Below are positions 1 to 9,594 of a DNA stretch of 64,000 nucleotides, in pieces; position 1 is the stretch's first letter; each line of letters begins with the position of its first letter. A program made the position numbers and the translations under genes. The notes under the pieces are model-generated. The model ran no database searches. It saw nothing but the letters and a program-made list of their open reading frames with translations, and had not been told where the DNA came from. The stretch lies in NCBI GenBank assembly GCA_020639295.1, contig JACKGY010000004.1, forward strand, positions 558,001-622,000. The letters run 5' to 3'. Source of the stretch: Planctomycetota bacterium. GTDB lineage: Bacteria > Planctomycetota > GCA-002687715 > DRQF01.

Positions 1-917
1 GCGCTGCGCGGTCCGCTCCGGGCGCCAGCCGCTGGCTGGCCTAGTTACCTTGCCGATTGATCTCGTCCTTGCCGGTCGTTCAGTCGCCATCCGCGCGGCC
101 GGCGGACCTGCCGGCTGGGCAGCCGGCGCTCCGGAGCGCCAGCCGCTGGCAGGTCAGGTCGTCGCCGACGGCCTTCGAGCTTCGGATGCGCAGCAGGCGC
201 TGCGCGGTCCGCTCCGGAGCGCCAGCCGCTGGCTGGCCTAGTTCCCTTGCCGATTGATCTCGTCCTTGCCGGTCGTTCAGTCGCCATGCCGGCTGGGCAG
301 CCGGCGCTCCGGGGCGCCAGCCGCTGGCTGGTCAGGTCGTCGCCGACGGCCTTCGAGCTTCGGATGCGCAGCAGGCGCTGCGCGGTCCGCTCGGAGCGCC
401 AGCCGCTGGCTGGTCAAGTCGTCGCCGACGGCCTTCGAGCTTCGGATGCGCAGCAGGCGCTGCGCGGTCGCCGCCAGCCGCTGGCTGGGCCTTTGCCGAT
501 TGATCTCGTCGGTCGTTGTCGCCATCCGGCGCTGCGCGGTCCGCTCGCAGCCGGCGCTCCAGCCGCCGCTGGCTGGCTGGTCGTCGCCGACGGCCTTCGA
601 GCCGATTGAGCGCTGCGCGTCCGGAGCGCCGGCTGGCGTTCAGTCGCCGATTGATCTCGCGCGGCCGGCGGACCTGCCGGCTGGGCAGCCGGCGCTCCGG
701 AGCGCCAGCCGCTGGCTGGTCAGGTCGTCGCCGACGGCCTTCGAGCTTCGGATGCGCAGCAGGCGCTGCGCGGTCCGCTCGGAGCGCCAGCCGCTGGCTG
801 GCCTAGTTCCCTTGCCGATTGATCTCGTCCTTGCCGGTCGTTCAGTCGCTATCCGCGCGGCCGGCGGACCTGCCGGCTGGGCAGCCGGCGCTCCGGGGCG
901 CCAGCCGCTGGCTGGCC
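1..917. repeat. GC-rich modular palindromic repeat field 1
   Basis: This stretch has no credible gene. It is a mosaic of one family of repeat modules. The core GCGCTGCGCGGTCC occurs at about 1, 197, 375, 529 and 763, with variants at 457 and 610. Spacing between cores is uneven (196, 178, 82, 72, 81, 153), so whole modules have been lost or duplicated. Other recurring pieces are GGCGCTCCGGAGCGCC, a perfect 16-bp palindrome, CCAGCCGCTGGCTGG, and a hairpin made of GCCGGCT and AGCCGGC. A non-palindromic linker (GATTGATCTCGTCCTTGCCG) also recurs at about 55, 252 and 817. The field starts before the window and stops just short of the lipoprotein stop codon at 945. Open frames through it are by-products of the repeat. 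Confidence 0.9.
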
Positions 918-944
918 GGCCTTCGGTGCTCCGGCACGTCGTCG

Positions 945-1805
945 TCAGTGCGCGTCCTCGACATCGTCGAAGGCCTGCCCTTCCGCGCCCTCGCTGGCGT
1001 AGCGACTCGATTCGACGACCTGCACCCTGAAGCCGGCCTCGAGCAGGGCCTCGGCGGCCGCCGGCACGTGGGCGCCGCCGATCAGCATCATGGCACGGGT
1101 CGCCTGACGCTCGTCCATCAGCCGGGCGAGGTTCCGGCCGGCGGCGGCACCGCGGGCGGCCACGTTGGCGCTCATCTTGCGGTGAAGCTCGTTCATCCGG
1201 CGGGCGAGTTCGGCGCGATCCTCCTCGGTCAGATCCTTGCGGGCGAGCTTCTTCCGGGCCCGGGCGAAGAGATCGAAGTCGTCGAGGTCGGAACCGAAGA
1301 GATCGGGGTCCTCGACGCCGAGGACCTCGAGGCGGCCGCGGAACATGAGCTGGAAGCGGATGGGCTGGAACACGCCGTACTCGTCCAGCTCGCGCTCGTC
1401 GTCGAGGCGACCGCGGATGATCCGGTACTGGGTGGCGGTGCTGTCGTCTTCCTCGATCGGGCCGAGGGGGAACTCGCAGCCCAGGAGACGATAGTCCCGG
1501 CCGAGCAGGTAGGCGACCAGGAGCCGGTTGTCCCGCTGCACCTGGCGAAGCTGCGGACGGAGCCGATTGAAGCCCGGGTAGGTGGAATGGCGGTCCTTGA
1601 TCAGGACCACCTCGCCCCGGGCCTCGGCCGGTTCCAGCACCGGTCCCGGGCGGCCAACCAGACGGAAAGCCGATTCCAGCGGCAGGTTCGCGGGAATCTT
1701 CTCTATCTGTCTGCTGGAGCATGCCGCGACCAGGACCAGTGCCGCGACCACGACCAGCGGGCCGAGGCGGCGGGAATCGAGGCTGTGCGACTTGGGCGGG
1801 GGCAT
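945..1805 (-). CDS. Lipoprotein with TraB/ChaN-like features
   Basis: This is a 286-residue predicted lipoprotein. The ATG at 1805 was chosen because it gives a compact lipoprotein signal (hydrophobic stretch ending LVAAC, with Cys as the lipidated residue) and because a TATAAT box lies only 10 bases upstream. A longer version from 1862 would bury the signal. The body contains VLIKDRHSTYPGF near the N-terminus, LLGCEFPLGP in the middle and MMLIGGAHVP near the C-terminus. That spacing of acidic and His motifs resembles the TraB/ChaN fold, whose members include haem-binding and protease-related proteins. The exact activity is unknown. The gene is divergent from the glycosyltransferase and its 3' end abuts repeat field 1. 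A charged helical stretch around residues 190-230 separates the motifs. Confidence 0.6.
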   Translation of the reverse strand: MPPPKSHSLDSRRLGPLVVVAALVLVAACSSRQIEKIPANLPLESAFRLVGRPGPVLEPAEARGEVVLIKDRHSTYPGFNRLRPQLRQVQRDNRLLVAYLLGRDYRLLGCEFPLGPIEEDDSTATQYRIIRGRLDDERELDEYGVFQPIRFQLMFRGRLEVLGVEDPDLFGSDLDDFDLFARARKKLARKDLTEEDRAELARRMNELHRKMSANVAARGAAAGRNLARLMDERQATRAMMLIGGAHVPAAAEALLEAGFRVQVVESSRYASEGAEGQAFDDVEDAH

Positions 1806-1815
1806 GGAAGGCGGG

Positions 1816-1846
1816 ATTATATCCGCCGCGCCCGACGTCGAGGCAA
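1816..1846 (-). promoter_or_regulatory. Promoter of the lipoprotein gene
   Basis: On the minus strand a perfect TATAAT (1816-1821) is preceded at 19 bp by TTGCCT (1841-1846). The start codon at 1805 is only 10 bases past the -10 box, so the 5' untranslated region would be about 4 nt, practically leaderless. The spacer is longer than ideal, which lowers certainty about the -35 element. Confidence 0.5.
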
Positions 1847-1941
1847 CCGGTCTGACCGGCATTTCACCCGCGTTTCACCCCGGGTGCCTCGTGGGTTCGA
1901 TAAGAAGAGTCGGAGGAGCGCCCGGGGACGGCGCCCTCGGC

Positions 1942-3243
1942 TTGGAACGGATTGCCGGAAGGACCAGCACCCTGCGCGCCATTCACCTCCTGGATCACTC
2001 CCTGCCGCAGTATTCCGGATACAGCTTCCGGAGCCGCTACATCCTGCGCAGCCTGCAACGGGCCGGGGTCGATCTCCGGGTCGTGACCTCGGCCCGGCAT
2101 GGCGCGCCGGACTGCCTCGACGAGGTCTTCGATGACATCCCGCATGCCCGGACGCCGCGTCCCGAGGGCTTCCTGGACCGCCTGCAGTTGAAGATCCCGT
2201 TCTGGCGCGAGCGGGTCATGACCCGCGCGATGGCCGACCGACTGGAAGCCGTGGCCCGGGAATTCGCGCCGCAACTCATCCACGCCCACTCGCCCCTGTT
2301 CAACGGTCAGGCCGCGCTACGGGTCGGCCGCAAGCTCGGCATCCCGGTGGTCTACGAGATCCGTGCCTTCTGGGAAGACGACGCGGTCGACAAGAAGAAG
2401 ATCGCCGAGGATGGCTTCGTCTACCGCCAGGTGCGGCGCCTCGAGACCGAGGTGGTGCGCGGTGCCGATCGGGTCGTCTGCATCTGCGAGGGCCTGCGCC
2501 AGGACCTGATGGGGCGGGGCATCCCCGAGGAGAAGATCACCGTGGTGAAGAACGGGGTCGAGGTGGAGACCTTCGATCCCCGTCCCGCCGACCCCGAGCT
2601 GGCGGCGAGCCTCGGTCTGACCGGGCGCCGGGTGATCGGCTTCATCGGCAGCTTCTTCTTTTACGAGGGCCTGCCCTTCCTGGTCGAGGCCGTGGCGGAG
2701 CTGCGGCGCCAGCGCGACGACTTCGCCCTGCTCCTGATCGGCTCCGGCGAGGATCTCGAGCCCGTCCGGGCCGCGATCGCGCGGGCCGGACTCGACGACG
2801 TGGTCAAGTGTCCGGGACGGGTCCCGCACGAGAAGATCCAGGACTACTACGCCCTGATCGACGTGTTCTGCTACCCGCGCCATTCCAAGCGCCTGACCGA
2901 GACGGTGACCCCGCTGAAGCCGCTCGAGGCGATGGCGATGGAGCGGAGCTGCATCGGATCGGACGTCGGTGGCATCCGCGAGCTCTTCGAGGAGTGCGGG
3001 GTCGGCCGGACCTTCCGGGCCGGCGACCGGGCCGACCTGGTCCGCCTCCTGGGCGAGACCCTCGACCGGAGCGCGGCGGAGCTCGAGGCCGAGGGCCGGG
3101 CGGGGCGCGAGGCGGTGATCCGGAAACGACGCTGGGATTTCACCCTGGCCCCCATCCTCCAGGTCTACTCCCGGATTCCGGGTGTCGATGCCGGGGAGAT
3201 CACGCAGATGCCGGTCGAGGACCCAGGGCTTCTGCGCCGATAG
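1942..3243 (+). CDS. GT4-family glycosyltransferase, exosortase/PEP-CTERM-associated type
   Basis: This is a cytoplasmic retaining glycosyltransferase of the GT-B fold (GT4), about 433 residues, expected to move an activated sugar onto a lipid-linked or growing polysaccharide. The N-terminal signature LLDHSLPQYSGYSFRSRYIL matches the Daro_2409-type family usually found in exosortase/PEP-CTERM exopolysaccharide loci. The C-terminal half has LTETVTPLKPLEAMAMERS followed by GGIRELF, the nucleotide-sugar Glu region. The start is uncertain. I took the TTG at 1942 because conserved sequence begins soon after. GTG 1891 is an alternative, and neither has a convincing Shine-Dalgarno sequence. An ATG at 1804 would overlap the divergent lipoprotein start. 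No exosortase is present in the window. The next gene, a radical SAM protein, follows after 89 bp. Confidence 0.85.
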   Translation: MERIAGRTSTLRAIHLLDHSLPQYSGYSFRSRYILRSLQRAGVDLRVVTSARHGAPDCLDEVFDDIPHARTPRPEGFLDRLQLKIPFWRERVMTRAMADRLEAVAREFAPQLIHAHSPLFNGQAALRVGRKLGIPVVYEIRAFWEDDAVDKKKIAEDGFVYRQVRRLETEVVRGADRVVCICEGLRQDLMGRGIPEEKITVVKNGVEVETFDPRPADPELAASLGLTGRRVIGFIGSFFFYEGLPFLVEAVAELRRQRDDFALLLIGSGEDLEPVRAAIARAGLDDVVKCPGRVPHEKIQDYYALIDVFCYPRHSKRLTETVTPLKPLEAMAMERSCIGSDVGGIRELFEECGVGRTFRAGDRADLVRLLGETLDRSAAELEAEGRAGREAVIRKRRWDFTLAPILQVYSRIPGVDAGEITQMPVEDPGLLRR

Positions 3244-3255
3244 TTTGGTAGGTGT

Positions 3256-3284
3256 TTGCTTGTGTAACCTGGGCGCCATAGACT
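3256..3284 (+). promoter_or_regulatory. Candidate promoter of the radical SAM gene
   Basis: TTGCTT (3256-3261) and TAGACT (3279-3284) are separated by 17 bp and lie 49 bp upstream of the ATG at 3333. The predicted transcript would start near 3291. The two boxes match the pattern seen at other promoters in this window (TTG-type -35, TAnnnT -10 followed by C). Confidence 0.4.
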
Positions 3285-3332
3285 CGACCCTCGGTCAGCG
3301 CCCTTTCGAGACTGAAACAGCGAGCCCAGATC

Positions 3333-4415
3333 ATGGCCGGTGTCGCCAACCTACTTCGCGCGGGCATGTCCGTGTTGACCCGATCCCAGAAGGCCGGGAA
3401 CAGCCCGCTCCACCTGCAGATCGAGCCCTCCACCTTCTGTAACCTGAAGTGCGGTTTCTGCGTCCGCGAGAAGAACGTCTTCACGCCGAAGCACATGCCC
3501 TTCGAGCGCTTCAAGGAGGTCTTCGACCAGGCCAAGCCGATGCGGGTGACCTTCGCCGGCGATGGTGAGCCGACCCTCTGCCCCGATCTGTTCCGGATGA
3601 TCCGCTATGCCAGCGACCAGGGGGCGAAGACGATCGTCACCTCGAACGGCACCCGTGGTGTCGATCTGGTCGACGAGATCCTCGATTCCGGTCTTTCGGC
3701 CCTGCGCATCTCGATCGACGCCGCCACCGCCCAGACCTACATCGCGATGCGTCTGGCGGACTTCCATGACGGCATCATCGAGGGCATCCGCAAGCTCCAG
3801 GAGGCCAAGAAGGCCCGTGGCCTCGCCCACCCGGACGTGGGCTTCGAGTACGTCCTGGGGCGCGACAACTTCCATGAGATCCAGGACGTCGTCACCTTGG
3901 CAGCCGATCTCGGCCTCTGCCGGGTCAACTTCCGCCCGCTCAATCTGGTGGGCATCGAGGAGCGCGAGGACGAGCTGGTCGGCGGAATCACCCGGGATCA
4001 GTACCGCGAGGCCCTCGAAGCGACCGAGCGTCACGCCAAGGGCCTGGGGATGGCCACGAATCTCGAGGAGATTCTTGGCCTCCTGCCCTTCTACGAGGCC
4101 CGCTACGGCGAGGACTTCAACCCCGAGCAGAAGAGCCCCGACTGCATCTATCCCTGGGTCCAGATCTACGTCGCCATCGATGGCAAGGTGACCCCCTGCT
4201 GCGCCCTGCAGATGGACGAGAAGGTGGACTTCGGCAACATCTTCCGCGACGGCTTCGACCAGGTCTGGAACGGCGAGCGCTATCGGAAGCTCCGCCAGCA
4301 GATGAAGGCCCACAGCGCCCCCTACAAGAGCTGCATCACCTGCGAGGGCCGGAGCCTGGGCAAGGTCACCGACCTGGCCTTCCGGACGCCGGGGTTCCTC
4401 AAGAAGGCCCGCTGA
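3333..4415 (+). CDS. Radical SAM protein with SPASM-type C-terminus
   Basis: This 360-residue protein should bind a [4Fe-4S] cluster and S-adenosylmethionine. The CX3CX2C motif is CNLKCGFC near residue 37, followed by the glycine-rich TFAGDGEPTL strand. The C-terminal third carries clustered cysteines (CIYPWV, TPCC, CITCEG), typical of the SPASM/twitch region that holds auxiliary clusters in peptide- and sugar-modifying enzymes. The substrate cannot be told. The neighbouring GT4 gene on the same strand makes a role in glycan or surface-polymer modification reasonable, but that is inference from position. The ATG at 3333 has no clear Shine-Dalgarno sequence, and ATG 3366 is an in-frame alternative. 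Confidence 0.8.
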   Translation: MAGVANLLRAGMSVLTRSQKAGNSPLHLQIEPSTFCNLKCGFCVREKNVFTPKHMPFERFKEVFDQAKPMRVTFAGDGEPTLCPDLFRMIRYASDQGAKTIVTSNGTRGVDLVDEILDSGLSALRISIDAATAQTYIAMRLADFHDGIIEGIRKLQEAKKARGLAHPDVGFEYVLGRDNFHEIQDVVTLAADLGLCRVNFRPLNLVGIEEREDELVGGITRDQYREALEATERHAKGLGMATNLEEILGLLPFYEARYGEDFNPEQKSPDCIYPWVQIYVAIDGKVTPCCALQMDEKVDFGNIFRDGFDQVWNGERYRKLRQQMKAHSAPYKSCITCEGRSLGKVTDLAFRTPGFLKKAR

Positions 4416-4420
4416 CGGCC

Positions 4421-4438
4421 GGGAGCGCATTCGCTCCC
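4421..4438 (+). terminator. Hairpin after the radical SAM gene
   Basis: GGGAGCG (4421-4427) and CGCTCCC (4432-4438) form a perfect 7-bp stem with a CATT loop, 6 bp after the stop codon. There is no T-tract behind it, so it may be an RNA 3'-end stabiliser or a weak terminator. Confidence 0.4.
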
Positions 4439-4506
4439 GAGGTCGAAGGAAGCCCTCTTCGGCGGGGGAGGGGCTTGTTATCATCGGCGCTCATCGAGGA
4501 GCTCCC

Positions 4507-5265
4507 ATGAATCGACCGGTCATCGGCGTCTCATCGCGCAAGATCTACTACACCCATAACGACCGTCCCTATCCGCGTTTCGGCGTGTCGATGCACTACG
4601 TCCAGGCGGTCGAGGCCGCCGGCGGCGCGCCGCTGATGCTGCCCCTCAGCCAGAGCGGGGACGTCCTCAAGCAGCTCCTCGGCGTCTGCGACGGTCTGCT
4701 CCTGACCGGCGGCTTCGATCTCGACCCCTCCTGGTACGGCGAGGAGCCGCACCGGCGGATCGCCCAGATCAACCCCCTGCGCGACATCACCGAGATGATC
4801 CTCACCAAGGAGGCTCTCGAGCGGGACATGCCCATCTTCGGCGTCTGCCGTGGCATGCAGGTCCTGAACGTGGCGGCCGGCGGCAACCTCTACCAGGACC
4901 TCGAGAGCCAGGTGAAGGGCGAGGTCCTCCTGCACTTCCAGAAGCTCACCGAGGAATTCCCCTCGCACAGCATCCGGATCGAGAAGGGGAGCTGGCTCCA
5001 TCACGTCACCAATTCCGAGTCGGTGCGGGTGAACAGCTACCACCACCAGGCGGTCAAGGACATCGCCCCCGGCTTCCGCATCACCGCTCGCGCCACCGAC
5101 GGCGTGGTCGAGGCCATGTCGAGCGACCGCCACTTCTTCGCCCATGGCGTCCAGTGGCATCCCGAGCTCACCTACACCAATCTGGACTTCAACCTGGCCA
5201 TGTTTCGGTCGCACGTCGAGGCGGCCGGTCACTTCCGCGTGCGCCGCGGCCAGACGGTCGGTTGA
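4507..5265 (+). CDS. Class I glutamine amidotransferase-like hydrolase (peptidase C26, PuuD-like)
   Basis: This 252-residue cytoplasmic enzyme belongs to the family of gamma-glutamyl-GABA hydrolase and other C26 peptidases, which cleave gamma-glutamyl bonds. The nucleophile elbow is FGVCRGMQ (Cys near residue 117) and the catalytic His-Glu pair is in GVQWHPE near residue 220, so the triad is intact. LLLTGGFDLDP is the typical strand before the active site. SYHHQAVK is also diagnostic of this family. GAGGAG 8-13 bases ahead of the ATG supports the start. A TATCAT box at 4479-4484 is a possible -10. No polyamine genes are nearby, so a role in putrescine breakdown is not shown. Confidence 0.85.
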   Translation: MNRPVIGVSSRKIYYTHNDRPYPRFGVSMHYVQAVEAAGGAPLMLPLSQSGDVLKQLLGVCDGLLLTGGFDLDPSWYGEEPHRRIAQINPLRDITEMILTKEALERDMPIFGVCRGMQVLNVAAGGNLYQDLESQVKGEVLLHFQKLTEEFPSHSIRIEKGSWLHHVTNSESVRVNSYHHQAVKDIAPGFRITARATDGVVEAMSSDRHFFAHGVQWHPELTYTNLDFNLAMFRSHVEAAGHFRVRRGQTVG

Positions 5266-5290
5266 AAGGCCCTCGGGCCGGCTTCATAAT
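5262..5290 (+). promoter_or_regulatory. Strong vegetative promoter of glyS
   Basis: TTGAAA (5262-5267) and CATAAT (5285-5290) are exactly 17 bp apart, each one base off the sigma-70 consensus. The -35 box overlaps the stop codon of the upstream gene. The predicted start of transcription, near 5297, falls within 2 bases of an in-frame GTG at 5299. Confidence 0.75.
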
Positions 5291-5355
5291 CTGCGCCGGT
5301 GGAGCGATTCCAAGTCTCCGCCCCCAAACCTCTTCCGACCAAGGATGACAGGTCG

Positions 5356-6690
<1,335 letters not shown>

Positions 6691-6721
6691 GGCGCGGCGA
6701 AGAGCCACGAGGCAAGACGAG

Positions 6722-6747
6722 GGGCCCGGTCCTTGGCGACCGGGCCC
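6722..6747 (+). terminator. Hairpin terminator after glyS
   Basis: GGGCCCGGTC (6722-6731) pairs perfectly with GACCGGGCCC (6738-6747) around a 6-base loop, 32 bp after the glyS stop. It is followed by TGTCGATTTC, only weakly T-rich. It is the most likely transcript end before the repeat field. Confidence 0.6.
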
Positions 6748-6772
6748 TGTCGATTTCGAATCGGTCGTGATG

Positions 6773-7465
6773 ACGAAGCGCCGGCCAGCGGCCGGCGATC
6801 CTGCCGCCTGGGCAGGCGGCGCTCCGGGACGCCGTCGATGGCGGTCGGGCTTGGGAGGCGCAGCGGGCGCTGCGCGGTCCGCTCGGAACTTGGGATGCGT
6901 AGTCGCTCGGAGCGCCGACCGCTCGGAGTATGGATGCACAACGGGCGCTGCGCGGTCCGCTCGGAGCTTGGATGCGCAGCCGCTCGGAGCGCCGACCGCT
7001 GGTCGGCCTAGTCGGACTCGCTGGTTGCGCGCCTTCGCGACGGCACGCTCACCGCGCTTGGAGTCATCGTCGTCTCGGATACCTCAACGAAGCGCCGGCC
7101 AGCGGCCGGCGATCCTGCCGCCTGGGCAGGCGGCGCTCCGGGGCGCCGTCGATGGCGGTCGGGCTTGGGAGGCGCAGCGGGCGCTGCGCGGTCCGCTCGG
7201 AACTTGGAGGCGTAGTCGCTCGGAGCGCCGACCGCTCGGAGTATGGATGCGCAACGGGCGCTGCGCGGTCCGCGCGGAACTTGGGATGCGCAGCCGCTCG
7301 GAGCGCCGACCGCTGGTCGGCCTAGTCGGCCTCGCTGGTTGCGCGCCTTCGCCATGGCACGCTCACCGCGCTTGGAGTCATCGTCGTCTCGGATACCTCG
7401 ACGAAGCGCCGGCCAGCGGCCGGCGATCCTGCCGCCTGGGCAGCCGGCGCTCCGGGGCGCTTCGA
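6773..7465. repeat. GC-rich modular repeat field 2: 314-bp tandem unit
   Basis: The motif ACGAAGCGCCGG begins at 6773, 7087 and 7401, exactly 314 bp apart, marking two nearly identical full units and a partial third. Within each unit the core GCGCTGCGCGGTCC occurs twice about 78 bp apart (6867, 6945 and 7181, 7258). Each unit also has perfect short hairpins such as GCCGGCC-AGC-GGCCGGC and GCCGCC-TGGGCA-GGCGGC. The third copy contains GGGCAGCCGGCGCTCCGG, identical to a piece of field 1, which ties the two fields into one family. The two complete units differ at only a few positions, which suggests recent duplication or gene conversion. No gene is credible here. Confidence 0.92.
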
Positions 7466-7473
7466 AACGAAGA

Positions 7474-7496
7474 ACCCCGGTCGAGGCGACCGGGGT
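7474..7496 (-). terminator. Terminator of the kelch lipoprotein gene
   Basis: ACCCCGGTC (7474-7482) and GACCGGGGT (7488-7496) form a perfect 9-bp stem with a 5-base loop. Read on the minus strand it lies 28 bp after the kelch stop codon and is followed by TTCTTCGTTTCG, a T-rich tail, so it works best as a minus-strand terminator. Confidence 0.6.
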
Positions 7497-7524
7497 CCTT
7501 CGGTTCACGTTACGAGAGCTTGCT

Positions 7525-9594
7525 TCAGAGGGTGGTGCGAGCCGGGGCGCCGATCACGCCACCGACCGGGATGATCTCGACGATCACGCCGGTGGTGTTG
7601 GCGACGCCGTCGGTGCTGGCACTCCAGTGCACCGTGCGGGTGCCGGGCGCCAGGTTGACCGTCGCCTTGAAGTCGGTGAGCGTCGCCATGTGGAACGACG
7701 AGCCACCGTCCGTGCTGTAGCGGACGATCACGAAGGAGCAGTCGCCCTCCGCGTCAGCCAGGCTGAAGCTGATCGTCAGATCGGCGACGCTGCCCGAGGC
7801 GCTGATGTTCGAGACGCTCGGAGCACCGTTCTGGAACTGGAAGACCTCGATGGTATCGAGCACGGTGTTCGATCCGGTGGTGCCGGTCACACCGCCGACC
7901 ACCGCCGCGGAGCCCGTGGCGGTCGTGGTCTGGGTGTGGCGAGCGCGGCTCGACGCCAGGTCCATGCCGGCGACGAGGCCGGGGTTGGTCTGGGTGAAGA
8001 AGCCGATCGCCGGGTCGGTGAACTTCGAGGGGATGAAGACCTCCGAGGAATTCAGCGTGCTGCCCAGGCCGTCGAAGCCGCCCGAGAAGAGCAGGCTGCC
8101 GTCACCGAGACGCGAGGCGCCGTGCTCGGCGCGCGAGATCGCCAGGTTGACGCCGCTCACCGTGGTGAAGCCGACGGGCAGGGTGCCGCTGGTGTCGGTT
8201 TCGGAGAAGGTCCGGTAGAAGGTGACGCTGTTGAGAACGGCGCCCGCGTTGGTACGGCCACCGACCAGGGCGCAGATGCCGTTGACCAGCATCGTGGCCG
8301 AGTGACCGACGCGGTCGACCTGGGTGCCGGTGTCGGTCCAGGTGCCGCTGCGCGGGTCGTAGAGGAAGGCGTTGAGGGCGCCGTTGGCGCCGTCATGACC
8401 GCCGGCGATCAGGACCATGCCGTTCGGCAGCAGCGAGCAGGTGTGCATGACCCGCGCCGGGACGCCCATCGGGAAGATCAGCCCGCTGAAGCTGCCGGTG
8501 GCGGGGTCGTAGATCTCCGCGCTGGCGAGCGCGTTGTTGGCGGCGTCGAAACCGCCAAAGACGAAGATGCGGTTGTCCGGCAACCAGCAGGCCGAATGCG
8601 CGCGACGCGGGGTGTTCATCGGCGAGGTGGTCGACACCGACTCCGCGCCGCTGGGGCCGAAGGAGTAGATGTCGGCCGTCGCGGTCGGGGCTCCGGCGAT
8701 CGAACCGCCGCAGACGAGGACGCGGATCGCGGTGCCGTTGAAGAACGAGGCCGAGGCGTGCTCGCGACGGACGTTGGCGGAGTTGAAGGTGCCGCTCGCG
8801 TTCGCCGTCTGGGTGTTGCCGTCGATCGAGAAGCGATCGATGTTCGACAGGTCGTTGGCCGAGTTGCGACCGCCGATGATCAGGACCTCGTTACCGTTGT
8901 CCGAGAGGATCGCGGTGCTGCCGAGATCGGAGACCAGGGCCTCGGTGTGGTCGGTACGGCCGTTGCCGCTGCCGGCGCCACCGATGCTGCCCATGTAGGT
9001 CGCGGGCGGGTTGCCCGCGGTGTAGGTCATCGCGCCGGTGGTCGCACCCGCGACGACGGCCTGACCGGCCATGCCGTTGCTCGGCGTGATGACCACGCCG
9101 AAGGCAGTGCCGACGAAACCGAGGTCGGCGCCGGCCTGCCACAGGAAGGTGGCCGAGGCCATGCTCTGCGACGCGCTGAAGCCGGAGAGATCGCCCGACG
9201 ACGTGATGCCGAGCTGAGTCTCCAGGGCCATGCTCGCCTCGGTCATGTTCAGCAGCGGCTCATTGCTGTCGCGCATGCCGTTCATGTTGGCGTCGATGAA
9301 GTACTGGAAGAGGAGGTCGAAGGTCTGGCCCGCCTCGCCCTGCACCGTGAAGTCGACGCGGACGGCGCTCTGGCCTCCACCCGAAGTCACGGTCGCGACG
9401 TTGGTGATCGTCACGGCGAGATTGGCGACTCCGCCACCATTGTTGTTGGGGTTGAACCCACCACCACTGCAAGCGCAGAGCGTGATGAGCGTCGACACCA
9501 GTCCCAAGACCAGCATCCTGCGAAGAGCATCGCAGACGCGGGTCTTGCCCTCGGCCCGCAGGGACCTGCTACCCGAGCTAACCTTGCCCGTCAT
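7525..9594 (-). CDS. Kelch-repeat lipoprotein
   Basis: This 689-residue protein is predicted to be exported and lipid-anchored. After a basic N-region the hydrophobic stretch ends TLITLCAC, with the Cys before SGGG as the anchor. About seven kelch blades follow, each with the hallmark double Gly: LIIGGRNS, LVCGGSIA, FVFGGFDA, LIAGGHDG, ALVGGRTN, LFSGGFDG and AVVGGVTG, so a beta-propeller is likely. Before the propeller (residues 60-200) is a region with DANMNGMRDSNEP, a calcium-loop-like motif. After it comes a fibronectin/Ig-like C-terminal domain. It probably binds partners or glycans at the cell surface; no catalytic residues are recognised. GAGGGA nine bases before the ATG supports the start. 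The gene stands alone between repeat field 2 and the O-antigen ligase gene. Confidence 0.85.
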   Translation of the reverse strand: MTGKVSSGSRSLRAEGKTRVCDALRRMLVLGLVSTLITLCACSGGGFNPNNNGGGVANLAVTITNVATVTSGGGQSAVRVDFTVQGEAGQTFDLLFQYFIDANMNGMRDSNEPLLNMTEASMALETQLGITSSGDLSGFSASQSMASATFLWQAGADLGFVGTAFGVVITPSNGMAGQAVVAGATTGAMTYTAGNPPATYMGSIGGAGSGNGRTDHTEALVSDLGSTAILSDNGNEVLIIGGRNSANDLSNIDRFSIDGNTQTANASGTFNSANVRREHASASFFNGTAIRVLVCGGSIAGAPTATADIYSFGPSGAESVSTTSPMNTPRRAHSACWLPDNRIFVFGGFDAANNALASAEIYDPATGSFSGLIFPMGVPARVMHTCSLLPNGMVLIAGGHDGANGALNAFLYDPRSGTWTDTGTQVDRVGHSATMLVNGICALVGGRTNAGAVLNSVTFYRTFSETDTSGTLPVGFTTVSGVNLAISRAEHGASRLGDGSLLFSGGFDGLGSTLNSSEVFIPSKFTDPAIGFFTQTNPGLVAGMDLASSRARHTQTTTATGSAAVVGGVTGTTGSNTVLDTIEVFQFQNGAPSVSNISASGSVADLTISFSLADAEGDCSFVIVRYSTDGGSSFHMATLTDFKATVNLAPGTRTVHWSASTDGVANTTGVIVEIIPVGGVIGAPARTTL

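Noticed and set aside
1..917. CRISPR array
   Set aside because: Repeats are uneven in length and spacing, are themselves palindromic mosaics, and there are no unique spacers or cas genes.
254..1030. Long open frames through repeat field 1 on both strands
   Set aside because: They follow the repeat unit, have no start signal or family, and the composition is that of repeated GC-rich modules.
3246..3260. Sigma-54-like site before the radical SAM gene (GG...TTTGC)
   Set aside because: The spacing between GG and GC is 9 bp instead of 10, and a sigma-70-type promoter explains the region better.
7352..7366. GGCACG in repeat field 2 as a -24/-12 promoter
   Set aside because: The -12 part reads CCGC, and it lies in a repeat with no gene just downstream on that strand.
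6767..7720. Long open frame across repeat field 2
   Set aside because: It consists of the translated 314-bp unit and runs antisense into the kelch gene.
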